Shown here: in pieces, positions 1 to 5,848 of the stretch
How positions within the stretch are numbered: the first letter of the stretch is position 1
Layout of the letters: every line of letters begins with the position of its first letter
Assembly (NCBI GenBank): GCA_019118935.1
Contig: DWXY01000004.1
Location: 1-32,535 of the forward strand
From: Candidatus Oscillibacter pullicola
Lineage (GTDB): Bacteria > Bacillota > Clostridia > Oscillospirales > Oscillospiraceae
Direction of reading: 5' to 3'
DNA: 32,535 nt
Program-made: the position numbers and the translations under genes
The notes under the pieces: model-generated
What the model was told of the DNA's origin: nothing
What the model saw: the letters and a program-made list of their open reading frames with translations, nothing else
Database searches by the model: none

Positions 1-177
1 AAATATGGGAATCGGCACTTTTGGGCCAGAGGATATTATGTGGATACAGTGGGACGGAATAAAAAGCAGATAGCAGAGTATATCCGTAACCAACTGACAT
101 CGGATCAAATAGAAGACCAGATAGGCCTGAAAGAGTTTGTTGACCCGTTCACGGGTCGCGGGAACAAGAAGGCATAA
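1..177 (+). CDS. tnpA: IS200/IS605 TnpA transposase, C-terminal fragment
   Basis: Frame 1 is open from the window edge to TAA at 175-177 and gives 58 residues. It begins KYGNRHFWARGYYVDTVGRN and ends with a KEFVDPFTG segment. This combination is typical of the last third of the Y1 (HUH) transposases that cut and join single-stranded DNA in IS200/IS605 elements. In this family the catalytic tyrosine lies on a helix in the C-terminal half; the tyrosines in the visible GYY and AEYI segments lie in that area, but I cannot say which is catalytic. The HUH histidines would be upstream of the window. The A/T-richer codon use differs from the neighbouring chromosomal genes, as expected for a mobile gene. 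The start is outside the window. Confidence 0.85.
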   Translation, partial: KYGNRHFWARGYYVDTVGRNKKQIAEYIRNQLTSDQIEDQIGLKEFVDPFTGRGNKKA

Positions 178-182
178 AAGGA

Positions 183-302
183 ACCCCTTAAGGGGTAGCC
201 CGAGAAAGAAATGCAGTCGGCAAACCTTTCGGGGCCCCTCAAGGGGCTTCGCCCGTATCAGGCCCTTATAGGGCCTACTCAAGCCTCCGGCTTAGCCGGA
301 GG
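183..302 (+). repeat. Hairpin array at IS200-type right end
   Basis: Five short inverted repeats follow one another: ACCCCTTAAGGGGT (183-196), GCCCCTCAAGGGGC (234-247), GGGC/GCCC around TTC (244-253), GGCCC/GGGCC around TTATA (261-275) and CCTCCGGC/GCCGGAGG around TTA (284-302). The second and third share bases and so are alternatives. Subterminal hairpins recognised by TnpA are usual for the family, but one is normally enough per end. The others may form a structured 3' UTR or insulate the element from outside transcription. Confidence 0.7.
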
Positions 303-306
303 TTTT
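281..306 (+). terminator. Terminator-like hairpin after tnpA
   Basis: AAGCCTCCGGC pairs with GCCGGAGGTTT around a TTA loop (about 11 bp including one G-T pair) and is followed by TTTT in the plus direction. It can serve both as the IS right-end hairpin and as a rho-independent terminator for tnpA. In the minus direction there is no T-run, so it probably does not terminate the converging gene. Confidence 0.6.
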
Positions 307-317
307 GACTGGCTGTT

Positions 318-2195
318 TCAGTCGATCTCCTTGTACATCAGCTTGTAGTAGCTCCACTGGCGCCACTTGGCGATCTGCGCCGCCTGTTCCTCCGTCAGCT
401 GGTCCGTCACCGTGCCGTCTGCCAGCTGATATGCCTGCCTCTGCACCACCGGCAGCTCCCGGCGCAGCTGGTTCAGGAAGTCGAACCAGGGGCTCTCCCC
501 GGTCCGCCCGGTGAGCTCCAGCACCGCGGCCCCCAGAAAGCTGGCGGAGAGCCGGCCATCCTCCGGCAGGTCCAGGGCCTCCACGGCACTCTCCCAGTCC
601 AGGGCCTGCGCGGCGGCGTCATTGGCCCAGATCACATAGGGCGTCTCATAGGAGGCCAGCGCGTCCCACTCCGGCCGGGCGGTGAAGCCCAGCTCCGCGT
701 AGGCCAGCTGGTTGTCCCCCAGATAGGGCAGGTGGTCCCCGAAGAACACCAGCACCACCGGCTCCTCCACGGCGGAGAAGGTGTCCACCAGGCGGCCCAG
801 CATGGCGTCCGCGTCCCGGGCCCCCTCGGTGTAGACCTTCAGCAGCGTCTCCACCTCGTCCGACACCGTCACGTTCAGCGGCACCTCCGGGTAGGCATAG
901 CCCTCGCCGTACTTGTCCGGGGTGTAGGACATGTGGTTCTGAATGGTGGTGGTGTAGTGGAACAGCGCCTCGCCGGCGGCCGCGGCGTCCTCAAATTCCT
1001 GTTCGATCAGGCCCGCCATGTAGTCGTCCGTGACCCAGCGGCCCTTGTATTCCAGATCCTCCATCTGGTCGGCGAATACGGTCTCCTCCGCCCCGAACCA
1101 GCGGTAGACGTTCTCCCGGTTGTAGAACCAGTCGTCCCCCGGGTGGAAGAAGGAGGTGTGGTAGCCGTCGGCGCCGAAGACCCGGAACAGGCTGTCCAGG
1201 TTTCGATTCACCACCCGGAAGGAGGAGGTGGTTCCGGCGGCGAGTGCGTTGGTCTGCATGCCCGTCAGCACATCGAATTCCGTGTTGGCGGTGCCGCCGG
1301 CGAAGCCGGGCACCACGATATGGCCGGTGACGGCGTGTGGGTCCTCCCGCAGGGCGTGGAGATTGGGCAGGGGATCGTTCTCCGCTGTGAAGGCGAAAGC
1401 GTCGCTGTCCGTGATGTCGGAGAAGGCCTCGTCCATCACCATGATGACGTTCACATCCTTCCCCAGGCCGGTCTCGCCGCCCTGGTCCCAGCCAGCCGCC
1501 TCCGACCGGCTGAAGCCCTCCGGCTTGTCCACTGGGTAGGTGGTGAACTGGTGGCAGAAGCAGTAGGGGAACCCCAGCTCGTTGAACACGGAGGGAATGT
1601 AATAGGCGTTGGACACCCGGAAGGAGTTGTACAGGTCGTTGGAGGCGTAGACCGTCAGGATCAGCCCCGCCAGGACGGCGAAGCTGGCCGCCGCGCCCAG
1701 CAGGCTCCCCAGCCAGCCCCGCAGGCGGGCGACGGGGAAGGGGCGGCTGCCCGCGAAGAGTCCCAGGGCGGCCAGTGCCAGAGAGAACAGCACCACCACA
1801 GCGATGGCCGACACCGGGAAACGGATGTCATAGGTCCCCACGGCGCTGCCGACTTCCTTCAGCAGGGCGAAGTCCCGGGGGAACACCGGCTCGTCCCGGA
1901 CCTCGATCTTGATGCGGTTGGCGATGGACAGGGCGCAGACGGCGAAGTTCACCAGCGCCGCGCCGAAAAAGACGTTTCGGAACAGGCAGGTGAACACCAG
2001 CAGCAGCATCCCCACCGGCAGGCAGTTGAGGACGATCAGCAGGGGCTGGCTGCGAAAGACGGCCAGCACGCTCCGCAGGGCGTTGGGCTGGCACCACAAT
2101 GCCAGCAGGGTGATGGCGCCTGCCAGCAGAACGGCGGCCAGAAGCGTGGCCCACAGGGGCAGGCGGACTTTTGGAAAACGGTCATGAAGCTTCAA
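318..2195 (-). CDS. LTA synthase-like membrane sulfatase-fold transferase
   Basis: This 625-residue protein has about five N-terminal membrane segments (near residues 13-34, 51-72, 74-92, 128-148, 163-183) and a large extracytoplasmic alkaline-phosphatase/sulfatase-fold domain from about residue 248. This is the LtaS/MdoB architecture: transfer of glycerol-phosphate from phosphatidylglycerol onto lipoteichoic acid or a related glycopolymer. The known LtaS active-site positions appear conserved: metal-binding Glu256 in VMDEAF, nucleophile Thr302 in GGTANTEF, His351/Trp356/Arg360 in HPGDDWFYNR, His421 in IQNHMSY, and Asp487-His488 in FFGDHLPYLGDN. The start is a TTG (2193-2195) preceded by GGAAAGGA at a spacing of about 10; no upstream ATG fits better. 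It is divergent from the XRE-type regulator at 2345. Family assignment is firm; the exact polymer is not known. Confidence 0.9.
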   Translation of the reverse strand: MKLHDRFPKVRLPLWATLLAAVLLAGAITLLALWCQPNALRSVLAVFRSQPLLIVLNCLPVGMLLLVFTCLFRNVFFGAALVNFAVCALSIANRIKIEVRDEPVFPRDFALLKEVGSAVGTYDIRFPVSAIAVVVLFSLALAALGLFAGSRPFPVARLRGWLGSLLGAAASFAVLAGLILTVYASNDLYNSFRVSNAYYIPSVFNELGFPYCFCHQFTTYPVDKPEGFSRSEAAGWDQGGETGLGKDVNVIMVMDEAFSDITDSDAFAFTAENDPLPNLHALREDPHAVTGHIVVPGFAGGTANTEFDVLTGMQTNALAAGTTSSFRVVNRNLDSLFRVFGADGYHTSFFHPGDDWFYNRENVYRWFGAEETVFADQMEDLEYKGRWVTDDYMAGLIEQEFEDAAAAGEALFHYTTTIQNHMSYTPDKYGEGYAYPEVPLNVTVSDEVETLLKVYTEGARDADAMLGRLVDTFSAVEEPVVLVFFGDHLPYLGDNQLAYAELGFTARPEWDALASYETPYVIWANDAAAQALDWESAVEALDLPEDGRLSASFLGAAVLELTGRTGESPWFDFLNQLRRELPVVQRQAYQLADGTVTDQLTEEQAAQIAKWRQWSYYKLMYKEID

Positions 2196-2244
2196 GGGCG
2201 GACGGTCCTTTCCGGTTGGATTTCCTCACACACAGAATACATCC

Positions 2245-2272
2245 ATTATAAGGATTTTCCGGAAAAAAGCAA
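2245..2272 (-). promoter_or_regulatory. Sigma-A-type promoter of the LtaS-like gene
   Basis: On the minus strand TTGCTT (2267-2272) and a perfect TATAAT (2245-2250) are 16 bp apart, about 50 bp upstream of the TTG start at 2195. The match is seen in the sequence; activity is inferred. Confidence 0.65.
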
Positions 2273-2276
2273 GGCT

Positions 2277-2291
2277 CCTACGGAGCGTAGG
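2277..2291. promoter_or_regulatory. Dyad CCTACG-GAG-CGTAGG between divergent promoters
   Basis: A perfect 6-bp inverted repeat lies between the minus promoter (2245-2272) and the plus promoter (2312-2320). Its position, 5 bp upstream of the minus -35 element, suits an operator for the regulator encoded at 2345, but no binding-site consensus was recognised. Confidence 0.35.
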
Positions 2292-2311
2292 GTGCCTTTG
2301 GGACAGTTTTG

Positions 2312-2320
2312 TGGTATGAT
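2312..2320 (+). promoter_or_regulatory. Extended -10 promoter of the XRE-type gene
   Basis: TGGTATGAT is a near-consensus extended -10 element (TGn followed by TATGAT). No good -35 lies 16-18 bp upstream, which is typical of extended -10 promoters. The predicted transcript would start about 20 bp before the start codon at 2345. Confidence 0.55.
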
Positions 2321-2344
2321 ACGGCTGGAAAAGGAGCGGATGAC

Positions 2345-3232
2345 ATGGACGCAAAGGCCACCGGCGGGCTCATCGCCCGGCGCCGGAAGGAACAGAACTG
2401 GAGCCAGGGGGACCTGGCGGAGCGGCTCCACGTGACGGATAAGGCCGTCAGCAAATGGGAGACCGGCCGGGGCCTGCCCTCGGTGGACCTGCTGGAGCCC
2501 CTGGCGGAGGCATTGGGCCTGACGGTCAGCGAGCTCTTGAGCGGCCGGGAGCTGACGGCGGAGGAACTGCCCAAGGCGGCGGGGGAGCAGATCATGGAGA
2601 GTATGCGGAAAGGACGAAAGCTGCTCTGGCGTGGCGCGGCTGCGACGCTGGCGGCCGTGGCGCTGGCAGGGGCCCTGTATGTCGGATACCACTATGCCAC
2701 CTCTATATTTGGCCGCTCCATAGCGGAAGTGGACCGGGAGGGGCTGGAACAGCAGGCGGTCTCCTACATGAGCGGCTTTCAGGAGCTGTCGTCCTCCGAC
2801 TTCGACTACAGTGTGCTGGGCATCGTGGATCTGAAGCAGCGGGGCGACTATCTGGCGGCTCTGTGCGTGGACGGGAACGGCCATTGGGAGATCTGCATCT
2901 ACGAACGGGACCGCGTGTTCCCGGACCGCTGGCGGGCCAACGGCGGCGCTTACGGCATGGAGGCGGGGCAGATTCGATGCTGGAACTTCGGCGACCCTGC
3001 GGGGAACGCTGTCATCGTGATGGCGGGCTGGGACCTGCCCCGGGACATCGCCGCCTATTCCTTCGAGAACGGCGGCATCACCTACACATGCTCCACCGTG
3101 ATGGGCGGGGCATTCCTGGACCTGTTCATCATTCCGGACAGCGACGACCTCGCATCCACGGGCCTGGCGCTGCTGGACGAAACCGGCGTCCCCCTGCCCT
3201 ATGAAAACCCCTGGGAACCCAGTCTCACATAA
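2345..3232 (+). CDS. Membrane-anchored XRE-family transcriptional regulator
   Basis: The 295-residue product has a cytoplasmic Cro/C1-type helix-turn-helix at residues 7-62 (WSQGDLAERLHVTDKAVSKW then GRGLPSVDLLEPLAEALG). A linker and one membrane helix at about residues 94-116 follow, then an extracytoplasmic domain of about 180 residues that I do not recognise. Residues 7-75 resemble the many Firmicute proteins with 'helix-turn-helix plus transmembrane' layout that may sense envelope or peptide signals. The ATG at 2345 is chosen because AAGGAG lies 8 bp before it; an in-frame ATG at 2309 precedes the predicted transcript start. It is divergent from the LtaS-like gene, which suggests, without proving, regulation of that envelope gene. 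It ends at a strong bidirectional hairpin. Confidence 0.8.
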   Translation: MDAKATGGLIARRRKEQNWSQGDLAERLHVTDKAVSKWETGRGLPSVDLLEPLAEALGLTVSELLSGRELTAEELPKAAGEQIMESMRKGRKLLWRGAAATLAAVALAGALYVGYHYATSIFGRSIAEVDREGLEQQAVSYMSGFQELSSSDFDYSVLGIVDLKQRGDYLAALCVDGNGHWEICIYERDRVFPDRWRANGGAYGMEAGQIRCWNFGDPAGNAVIVMAGWDLPRDIAAYSFENGGITYTCSTVMGGAFLDLFIIPDSDDLASTGLALLDETGVPLPYENPWEPSLT

Positions 3233-3235
3233 GAC

Positions 3236-3273
3236 AAAATGCCTCTCCGTTTGACAACGGAGAGACATTTTTT
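3236..3273. terminator. Bidirectional terminator
   Basis: CTCTCCGTT (3243-3251) and AACGGAGAG (3256-3264) form a perfect 9-bp stem with a 4-base loop. It extends past one mismatch by AATG/CATT and is followed by six T on the plus strand and preceded by AAAA. It can stop transcription from 2345-3232 and also from the converging minus operon. Confidence 0.85.
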
Positions 3274-3320
3274 AATAAGATTATACATTCCGTATCGAAT
3301 TTCGAAGAAATTCGAATCCA

Positions 3321-3432
3321 TTTTCGGCAGGACATGCGCCTGCCGAAAATACTTTGACCTGTGCGCCCTGGGCGCACACACCAGTCCGCAGACTGGTGGT
3401 GGGGTGGTTAGGAGGGGAGCCTGCTCCCCTCC
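3321..3432 (-). repeat. Four tandem hairpins in the 3' region of the CobW operon
   Basis: Perfect inverted repeats lie side by side: TTTTCGGCAGG/CCTGCCGAAAA (3321-3349), TGTGCGCCC/GGGCGCACA (3360-3378), CACCAGTC/GACTGGTG (3379-3398) and GGAGGGGAGC/GCTCCCCTCC (3411-3432). The last one overlaps the stop codon of the gene ending at 3432. In a minus-strand transcript these form a structured 3' UTR before the terminator at 3236-3273. They could protect the mRNA end or be eroded insertion-element material. Confidence 0.7.
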
Positions 3433-4364
3433 TAGAACGTCACGACCTCTTGCGAAGGCTTCTCGCAGGGCCCGATGGAGATTACGTGCAGCACCGGCCC
3501 CTTGCCCTTGTAGGCGGCGTGGTTCTCCACCGCCATCCGGCCGGTGACCTCGATCCAGTCCCGGTTCTGGTACTGGTTCAGGTTCATGCCCTTGGCGATG
3601 AGACCCATGAACTGGATGTCGTTCTCGCAGCAGGTCATGACGAAGCGGCCGGGGCAGTGGATGCCCGGGTACTTCTTGGAGTGGCACATGATGAGCTTCA
3701 TGTGGACCATCTTGCCCGCCCAGCGGTCCGGGTGGTCCATGACGTCCACGTACCAGACGCCGAAGTCGTCGTCCGGCACGTCGATCAGGTCCTGGCTCAG
3801 GTCAAAGGGGCACTCGTCGCCGGTGAGGTAGTCCTCGCTGGTGCCGTCCTCCATCTCCAGGTAGATGTCCGCCCGGCGGTTCACCATCCGCAGATTCCGC
3901 TTCCGCAGGGCGTCCCGCAGCTCCGGGGTGCAGCGGTTGAACACCAGCATGTCCGCGTTGGTGATCTTCTCCATCATCAGCTGGCCCATGTTCTTGGCGT
4001 ACATCTCAAAGGTGGGGGCGTAGACGAAGGTCATGATCTGATACAGCACCCAGTTGGCGGGTAGCACCTCCCGGTACAGCCGCTCCATCTGCCACATGCC
4101 GTTGTACTCGATCAGCACCTGCTTGGGGTGGTACTGCTTCTCCAGCTCCTTCAGGTAGGAGCACTTCAGGTCCTCCTCGTCCTCGATGGTGATGACCGTC
4201 ACGTTGTCCAGGGCGTTCTTCTCGTACTCCTCCTCGCCCTCTTCACAGCAGAGCAGCAGGGTGGGATCCTGGCGGGCGAAGCCGTCCTCCAGGATGCCGT
4301 TGATGAAATTGGTCTTGCCGGCGTCCAGAAAGCCGGCTACCAGATAAACAGGAATGTCTGCCAT
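3432..4364 (-). CDS. CobW/COG0523-like GTPase fused to a TIGR03943/DUF1980-like domain
   Basis: The 310-residue protein starts with a G3E P-loop GTPase region: Walker A GFLDAGKT at residues 11-18 and a Walker B-like QVLIEYNG at 82-89. G4 is degenerate (VFNRC rather than NKxD). The CxCC metal motif of COG0523 proteins is missing; the aligned stretch reads LLLCCEEGEEEY. Instead of a CobW C-terminal domain, residues about 200-310 contain RFVMTCCENDIQFMG (240-254), resembling the Cys-Cys region of TIGR03943/DUF1980 proteins, which are often encoded beside a DUF318-type permease and CobW GTPases. The fusion call is from motif memory and is not certain. It lies 174 bp downstream of the second CobW gene on the same strand. 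AAGGA is about 13 bp before ATG, longer than usual. A role in metal handling or insertion is inferred. Confidence 0.7.
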   Translation of the reverse strand: MADIPVYLVAGFLDAGKTNFINGILEDGFARQDPTLLLCCEEGEEEYEKNALDNVTVITIEDEEDLKCSYLKELEKQYHPKQVLIEYNGMWQMERLYREVLPANWVLYQIMTFVYAPTFEMYAKNMGQLMMEKITNADMLVFNRCTPELRDALRKRNLRMVNRRADIYLEMEDGTSEDYLTGDECPFDLSQDLIDVPDDDFGVWYVDVMDHPDRWAGKMVHMKLIMCHSKKYPGIHCPGRFVMTCCENDIQFMGLIAKGMNLNQYQNRDWIEVTGRMAVENHAAYKGKGPVLHVISIGPCEKPSQEVVTF

Positions 4365-4511
4365 TATAATGTGCGTTTCCTTTCGGGTAAAATACGCGGA
4401 ACAGGTGCCCGGACGGCAGGAAATCTGACTTTCGACTTTGACAGTCCCCCGTCACCGGGCACCGCGCCTGGCTGACCGCCGGGCACCGCAGCGCGCTAAA
4501 GTTCTTTTTGG

Positions 4512-4537
4512 TTCTTTTTCTTCTTCAAGAAAAAGAG
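4512..4537 (-). terminator. A/T-rich hairpin after the first CobW gene
   Basis: CTTTTTCTT (4514-4522) and AAGAAAAAG (4527-4535) pair around CTTC just past the stop codon of the gene at 4539-5657. There is no clear T-run on the minus strand after it, so it is at most a partial terminator and the downstream GTPase may be co-transcribed. The rest of the 4365-4538 gap shows only a short direct repeat, CCGGGCACCGC, occurring twice. Confidence 0.4.
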
Positions 4538-4538
4538 C

Positions 4539-5657
4539 TCACAGGCCGAACAGCTCCGCCAGCTTGTCCTCCTTCAGCTCGGCGCCGATGACGCACAGCC
4601 GGCCGGTGTAGTCGGGATGGCCCGCCCGGACCTCATGCTCCTCGGGGACGAAGTCGAACTCGATCCACTGGCCGCCCTCACCGTTCACGATGCCCTTGGC
4701 CCGCAGGATCTTGCCGCAGTCGCCGGAGTCCAGGGCCGTGAGAATCCGCTCAATGTCGGCTTGGGAGAACACCTTGGGTGTCTCCTTGCCCCAGGAGGTG
4801 AACACCTCGTCGGCGTGGTGGTGATGGTGGTGGCAGGAGCAGTTGGGGTCGTCGCACTCGTGGTCGTGGTCATGGTGGTGCTCTTGGTCGTGCTCATCAT
4901 GATCGTGATGGTGCTCGTGTTCCTCGTGGTCATGATCGTGATGGTGTTCGTGCTCCTCATGCGCATGCTCGTGGTCATGGTGATGATGCGCATGCTCGTG
5001 CTCCGCCTCGTCGGCTTCATGCTCGGAGCGCATCTTGGCCAGCAGCTCGTCCGCCAGGGAAACCTTCTCGATGGCCGCCAGGATGGTCTTGCCGTCCAGC
5101 TGGTCCCAGGGGGTGGTGAGGATGGCGGCGTCGGGGTTCTTCTCCCGCAGCATGGCCACCGCGGACTCCAGCTTCTCCTGGCTCAGCTTCTGGGTCCGGG
5201 AGAGGACGATGGTGCCGGCGGACTCGATCTGGTTGTTGTAGAACTCGCCGAAGTTCTTCATGTAGACCTTCACCTTGGTGGCGTCCGCCACGGTGACGAA
5301 GCTGTTGAGCTTCATGTCGTCGGTCTCGTCGGCGGTGTTCTGCACCGCCACGATCACGTCGGACAGCTTGCCCACGCCGGAGGGCTCGATGAGGATGCGG
5401 TCCGGGTGGAACTGGGCCTGGACGTCCTTCAGGGCCTTGTGGAAGTCCCCCACCAGGGAGCAGCAGATGCACCCGGCGGACATCTCGCTGATCTGGACGC
5501 CGGACTCCTTCAGGAAGCCGCCGTCGATGCTGATCTCGCCGAACTCGTTCTCGATCAGCACCAGCTTTTCACCGGGGAAGGCCTCCGCCAGCAGCTTTTT
5601 GATAAGGGTGGTCTTGCCGGCGCCAAGGAAGCCGGAGACAATGTCGATCTTGGTCAT
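4539..5657 (-). CDS. CobW/COG0523 family GTPase metallochaperone with long histidine tract
   Basis: The 372-residue protein has Walker A GFLGAGKTT (residues 9-17), the family metal motif CICC in SAGCICCSL (Cys63, 65, 66), Walker B RILIEPSGVG (87-96) and a C-terminal CobW_C-type domain from about 283. Between the domains, residues 212-281 hold 33 histidines plus Cys268, 273 and 275, a likely zinc (or nickel/cobalt) buffer. G3E GTPases of this kind deliver metals to client proteins in a GTP-dependent manner in the cytoplasm. G4 reads VLSRTQ instead of NKxD, as in many COG0523 members. The ATG at 5655-5657 has AAAGGA 9 bp upstream. It lies upstream of the CxCC-less paralogue. No clear Zur box was found in front of it, so zinc regulation is not shown. 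Confidence 0.9.
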   Translation of the reverse strand: MTKIDIVSGFLGAGKTTLIKKLLAEAFPGEKLVLIENEFGEISIDGGFLKESGVQISEMSAGCICCSLVGDFHKALKDVQAQFHPDRILIEPSGVGKLSDVIVAVQNTADETDDMKLNSFVTVADATKVKVYMKNFGEFYNNQIESAGTIVLSRTQKLSQEKLESAVAMLREKNPDAAILTTPWDQLDGKTILAAIEKVSLADELLAKMRSEHEADEAEHEHAHHHHDHEHAHEEHEHHHDHDHEEHEHHHDHDEHDQEHHHDHDHECDDPNCSCHHHHHHADEVFTSWGKETPKVFSQADIERILTALDSGDCGKILRAKGIVNGEGGQWIEFDFVPEEHEVRAGHPDYTGRLCVIGAELKEDKLAELFGL

Positions 5658-5730
5658 GGTATCAAGTCCTTTGTTTAAAATTTTTACCGTACTTTATCTT
5701 ATCATCAAACTGGAAAAAAGCAACTCCTCC
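5658..5730 (-). promoter_or_regulatory. Probable promoter region of the CobW genes
   Basis: The A/T-rich stretch contains overlapping weak candidates on the minus strand: TTGATG (5703-5708) with TAAAAA 16 bp downstream, and TTGCTT with TAAGAT 16 bp downstream. None is near-consensus, so the start site cannot be fixed. An imperfect AATTCGTGAATT dyad with a T-run at 5733-5750 may end the upstream symporter transcript. Confidence 0.3.
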
Positions 5731-5848
5731 AGAAAAAAATTCACGAATTCCGCCATTTCCCATCCGGACGGGGAGACGGGCCTGCGCACGGTCCCGGACA
5801 TGCCGGCAGGGCGGGCGGCCCCGCCGGCAGTGCCCGGAGAAAGCGGAC

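Larger units (their letters stand above)
1..306 (+). mobile_element. IS200/IS605-family element, right part only
   Basis: The window opens inside a transposase reading frame that matches the C-terminus of IS200-type Y1 transposases, followed by about 125 bp of closely packed GC-rich hairpins. Single-strand transposons of this family carry subterminal hairpins rather than terminal inverted repeats. The last hairpin (281-305, arms around TTA) followed by TTTTGAC is my estimate of the right end. The exact cleavage site and the left end cannot be placed. There is no tnpB in view. The element lies about 12 bp past the stop codon of the converging gene at 318-2195, so it did not interrupt that gene. 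Confidence 0.75.

Noticed and set aside
3310-3320. TTCGAATCC string resembling a tRNA T-loop
   Set aside because: There is no acceptor stem, anticodon arm or CCA context around it; it is part of an A/T-rich stretch with a TTCGAA repeat.
4812-5020. Repetitive DNA looking like a short tandem array or CRISPR-like pattern
   Set aside because: The repetition follows the His/Asp/Glu codons of the CobW histidine tract; there are no regular repeat and spacer units.
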